A DNA stretch of 27,962 nucleotides, from positions 1 through 27,962 of the forward strand of contig DLXM01000316.1 in assembly GCA_003448835.1 (NCBI GenBank), in the 5' to 3' direction. The notes under the pieces are model-generated. The model ran no database searches. It was not told where the DNA came from and saw only the letters and a list, made by a program, of their open reading frames with translations. Position numbers and translations under genes: made by a program. This stretch comes from Bacteroidota bacterium. GTDB taxonomy: Bacteria; Bacteroidota; Rhodothermia; Balneolales; HLUCCA01. This document shows positions 25,665 through 27,962 of this stretch, one piece after another. The number at the start of each line of letters is the position of its first letter. The first letter of the stretch is position 1.

Positions 25665-26519
25665 TTAAAGGGCTAAAATTATTGCGGGAAATGCTTCTTC
25701 CAGATTAAAACTGTAGGTCTCTTCTGAAGCTTTAACATACATATCAGATAGATTATCGAGTTTTATTTTAATGCTACCACTGTCCAGATGATTATGCAAT
25801 ATTTCTGATATCTCCAGCGCTTTTTCGCCATAGTAGTACACACAGTCGTGCACACCACGAAGCCAGGGTAGGTTTTCAGATTGCTGCAACCATAGAAACG
25901 CCAAATCTTCGAGATATCTGAATCGAATAAATGTTGCGGCACGAAATTTCCCCATGATAAACGATGAAATTACCAGGTGGTCTCGGTAACATCCTAACAA
26001 CATAAAAGTATCACGACGATCGGTTTTATCGATCCAGTTTATTCCAATTTCAAAATCACTGCATAAATCAGAGAATGAGCTCGCATCCCCTAATTGTTTG
26101 TAACCGAGTGTGTGTGGCTTACTTCTGACTGATAAAAAACGATAATCTCTATTGCTCAGGTCAAACCAGAAAGGCTCTAACGTTTGGCGCGATTGTCCAT
26201 GCATGAGTAATTTGAGATAAGATTCCCTTTCACCGGGATCATCATACACAGACTTAGGTAACGTTGACCAACATTCCAGATTAGCAGGAAAAAGACACTT
26301 TAAATTCGTGACTTTATATTCTCTTACGATCCGGTCAACTCGGTCAAGAAGTCCTGAAATTGCTTCACTATCAGCCTCAAGAAGAGCATTTTCAATATTA
26401 AAATTGAAATCAATTTTCCCAATTCGCCTGAGCGTTAATGGTAATTCTGAGCTATTCAGTGCATAGAATAGCTGAGTGTCAGAAAAACATACGCCCAGGT
26501 TGACGGAAGGCTCTTGCAT
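25665..26519 (-). CDS. DUF3822-like protein, function unknown
   Basis: I do not recognise a catalytic motif in this 284-residue protein. The position directly upstream of rsmD, the size and the sequence style match the DUF3822 proteins often found beside rsmD in Bacteroidota. The opening NLGVCFSDTQLFYAL resembles the first hairpin of actin-like (ASKHA) folds such as PilM, but the phosphate-binding glycines of a working ATPase are not evident. There are no membrane segments or signal peptide; several Trp and Tyr are scattered in the second half. It is sandwiched between the pseudopilin-like gene (5-base gap) and rsmD (1-base gap), so it is cotranscribed. Assignment to the family is inferred from context as well as sequence. 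Confidence 0.6.
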   Translation of the reverse strand: MQEPSVNLGVCFSDTQLFYALNSSELPLTLRRIGKIDFNFNIENALLEADSEAISGLLDRVDRIVREYKVTNLKCLFPANLECWSTLPKSVYDDPGERESYLKLLMHGQSRQTLEPFWFDLSNRDYRFLSVRSKPHTLGYKQLGDASSFSDLCSDFEIGINWIDKTDRRDTFMLLGCYRDHLVISSFIMGKFRAATFIRFRYLEDLAFLWLQQSENLPWLRGVHDCVYYYGEKALEISEILHNHLDSGSIKIKLDNLSDMYVKASEETYSFNLEEAFPAIILAL

Positions 26520-26524
26520 GGGAA

Positions 26525-26992
26525 TTAATCCCAGTTGGAAGCATTAAGCATCGTAGTTCTTTCCAGACTACCGATTTTATCATCGCTATCCGGATCAGAC
26601 AACAAATAGATTTGCGGACGCAAGGTATCATTACGAGCGTACTCAAATCGACTTCCAGATGCTCTAATCGTGTAAGTGAAACGATCAACATCAAATGGAA
26701 TATTAGCAGGTCGGCCAAACATCGAATCAGCCTTTGCAATCATAAGAGAGTCCGTTTTCAAATACGTTACCAATGAATCAAGCGTAGCCGGAAATGAATC
26801 GTTGTCTCTTTGATATTGAATGAGCGCATCTCGAATTGCTTCCATTCTATCACGAACTAGCTCGGTTTCCTCGCGCTGTTCAACGATTTTTTGGTACGGT
26901 GTGTAGATTGAATCAAAAAGTACATAAGCGAGTCCAAAGATGACGACCCACAATACAAGTCCGATTATTTTATTACGATTATCTATATCCAT
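26525..26992 (-). CDS. Membrane-anchored, pseudopilin-like protein of unknown function
   Basis: This 155-residue protein has one transmembrane helix at about 9-29, a helical stretch at about 30-60, and RMEAIRDALIQYQRDNDSFPATLDSLVTYL at about 50-79. That last segment resembles the GspG/PilE pattern in which a helix ends with YxxDNxxFPxTLxxL. The end DPDSDDKIGSLERTTMLNASNWD has an Asp-rich loop reminiscent of pseudopilin calcium sites. The prepilin-peptidase site (Gly followed by a hydrophobic TxxE) is absent, so it would not be processed as a normal pseudopilin. It is cotranscribed with the DUF3822-like gene. Function is unknown. Confidence 0.65.
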   Translation of the reverse strand: MDIDNRNKIIGLVLWVVIFGLAYVLFDSIYTPYQKIVEQREETELVRDRMEAIRDALIQYQRDNDSFPATLDSLVTYLKTDSLMIAKADSMFGRPANIPFDVDRFTYTIRASGSRFEYARNDTLRPQIYLLSDPDSDDKIGSLERTTMLNASNWD

Positions 26993-27095
26993 TATAGTTG
27001 CTTAGCAAAAGTACAAGGTGACAAATTATATGTACGAAAATACACGCAGTTATGTAGATATGCAATCTCTATGAAAAATATTCGTATTAAATACA

Positions 27096-27962
27096 TTATT
27101 TAACAGAATCCACCACTTTTCGACGTAGTGTCATCTCCGTTTCATAGCGTCTACCTTCTCGAATCAACTCAACACGCATTGTATCGCCCTCACTATATTC
27201 CCGAAATAATGCCCAGGCATGATTTTCGCTGTATATGGGCTCAAATCCAACACGAAGGATGATATCACCCGGCAAAATTCCGGCTTCAAATGCAGGTCCA
27301 TCCCGGTTCACACTCACCACAAACAGCCCCTGAATGGTCGGTAAATTATACCTCATTGCCAATCCACGATTTATCGCTGTCCATTCAAATCCTGAATCAA
27401 AATCCAGCTGAACCTCACCACTTTCAACCAACATGTTTAAAATTCTAATCACAGTGTTGCTGGGAATTGCGAACCCAAGCCCGTGAAAACCGTTGCTGGT
27501 TCCACCTGTATAAATAAATGTGTTGATCCCAATTACTTCACCATAACTATTCAGTAATGGTCCACCGGAATTACCACGATTTATCGCTGCATCAGTCTGA
27601 ATCATATTCAAATATACCCTGGGGTCCTGTGGATTTGGTCTGAAGTCTCTTTTAACAGCACTAATTACACCCACCGTAACCGAAGGTTGACCATCCTCGA
27701 ACAAACCAAATGGATTGCCCATCGCAATAGCCCATTCTCCGACCATTAATTCATCTGAATTTCCAAAAGTAACATGCTCAAAAGGCTCATCTGATTGAAT
27801 TTTTAAAAGTGCCAGATCCGCATATTCATCTCTGCCAATTAATGTTGCCTCATACGTTTCTCCATTACTTAAACCGACCTGGATATTAACTGAATTTCGT
27901 CCAACTACATGCTCATTTGTCAATACATGACCTTCGGGACTAATAATAAAACCGGATCCAAG
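27096..27962 (-). CDS. HtrA/DegP-type serine protease with PDZ domain, N-terminal part cut by window edge
   Basis: The frame is open to the end of the window, so the gene starts upstream; 288 residues are visible. The trypsin-like domain has the His of LTNEHVV, the Asp of YADLALLKI and the nucleophile Ser in GNSGGPLLN, so the triad is complete. The conserved AMGNPFG and GVISAVKR stretches are also present. A PDZ domain follows (about the last 90 residues), with GLFVVSVNRDGPAFEAGILPGDIILRVG. Only one PDZ is present before the stop, so it is closer to DegS/HhoB/HtrA-like single-PDZ forms than to DegP. Family members degrade misfolded periplasmic proteins or cleave regulators in envelope stress. 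An export or membrane signal would be in the missing part. Confidence 0.94.
   Translation of the reverse strand, partial: LGSGFIISPEGHVLTNEHVVGRNSVNIQVGLSNGETYEATLIGRDEYADLALLKIQSDEPFEHVTFGNSDELMVGEWAIAMGNPFGLFEDGQPSVTVGVISAVKRDFRPNPQDPRVYLNMIQTDAAINRGNSGGPLLNSYGEVIGINTFIYTGGTSNGFHGLGFAIPSNTVIRILNMLVESGEVQLDFDSGFEWTAINRGLAMRYNLPTIQGLFVVSVNRDGPAFEAGILPGDIILRVGFEPIYSENHAWALFREYSEGDTMRVELIREGRRYETEMTLRRKVVDSVK

Noticed and set aside
1..27962. Mobile element, CRISPR array or phage-related genes
   Set aside because: I saw no transposase, integrase, long terminal inverted repeats or spaced direct repeats; gene content and composition look uniform.

Overview
The window (about 40% GC by eye) is a gene-dense chromosomal stretch from a Gram-negative member of the Bacteroidota/Balneolota/Rhodothermota group. 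The evidence is the mix of an LptD-type LPS transporter, an MlaE-MlaF-MlaD lipid transport operon, a PorQ-like type IX secretion protein, a DUF3822-like gene next to rsmD-coaD, few clear Shine-Dalgarno sites, and an ECF sigma factor of the kind I associate with Rhodothermia/Balneolia. The lineage is an inference. Almost everything is housekeeping. I see no prophage, insertion sequence, CRISPR array or obvious genomic island.

Layout. 1-1209: the tail of a CPBP membrane protease meets a lipid kinase gene tail to tail. 1311-4786: tRNA-Leu(UAG) with its own terminator, then tig-clpP-clpX, a protein folding and degradation cluster closed by a terminator. 4858-6162: an orphan membrane histidine kinase. 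6159-7950: ribE and ribD (riboflavin), minus strand. 8156-10240: a PpiD/SurA-like periplasmic foldase, minus strand. 10403-12820: mlaE-mlaF-mlaD, minus strand. 12935-17460: a plus-strand run of porQ-like, aroC, a TPR protein, a LysM/RlpA-like cell wall protein and a second CPBP protease. 17461-27962: twelve consecutive minus-strand genes, in transcription order htrA (cut by the window edge), a pseudopilin-like protein, a DUF3822-like protein, rsmD, coaD, an aspartate aminotransferase, a GbsR/MarR regulator, yraN, a FtsB/DivIC protein, a ROK sugar kinase, lptD and an ECF sigma factor.

Many genes serve the envelope: LptD, Mla, the PpiD-like foldase and HtrA act in outer membrane building and quality control; the LysM/RlpA-like protein and FtsB/DivIC act on the wall and division; PorQ belongs to secretion. 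The largest stretches without a gene are 18037-18258 (222 bases) and 7951-8155 (205 bases), and both hold small inverted repeats. No gap exceeds 300 bases.

The most unusual points are a ClpP with Asn at the expected catalytic Asp, a ROK kinase without the usual zinc cysteines, a SigR-like sigma factor with no anti-sigma gene beside it, an LptD with exactly two mature cysteines placed for one inter-domain disulfide, convergent gene pairs that share or abut palindromic stop codons, and a pseudopilin-like protein paired with a DUF3822-like protein. I did not find a clearly new multi-gene system; the last pair is the nearest candidate.
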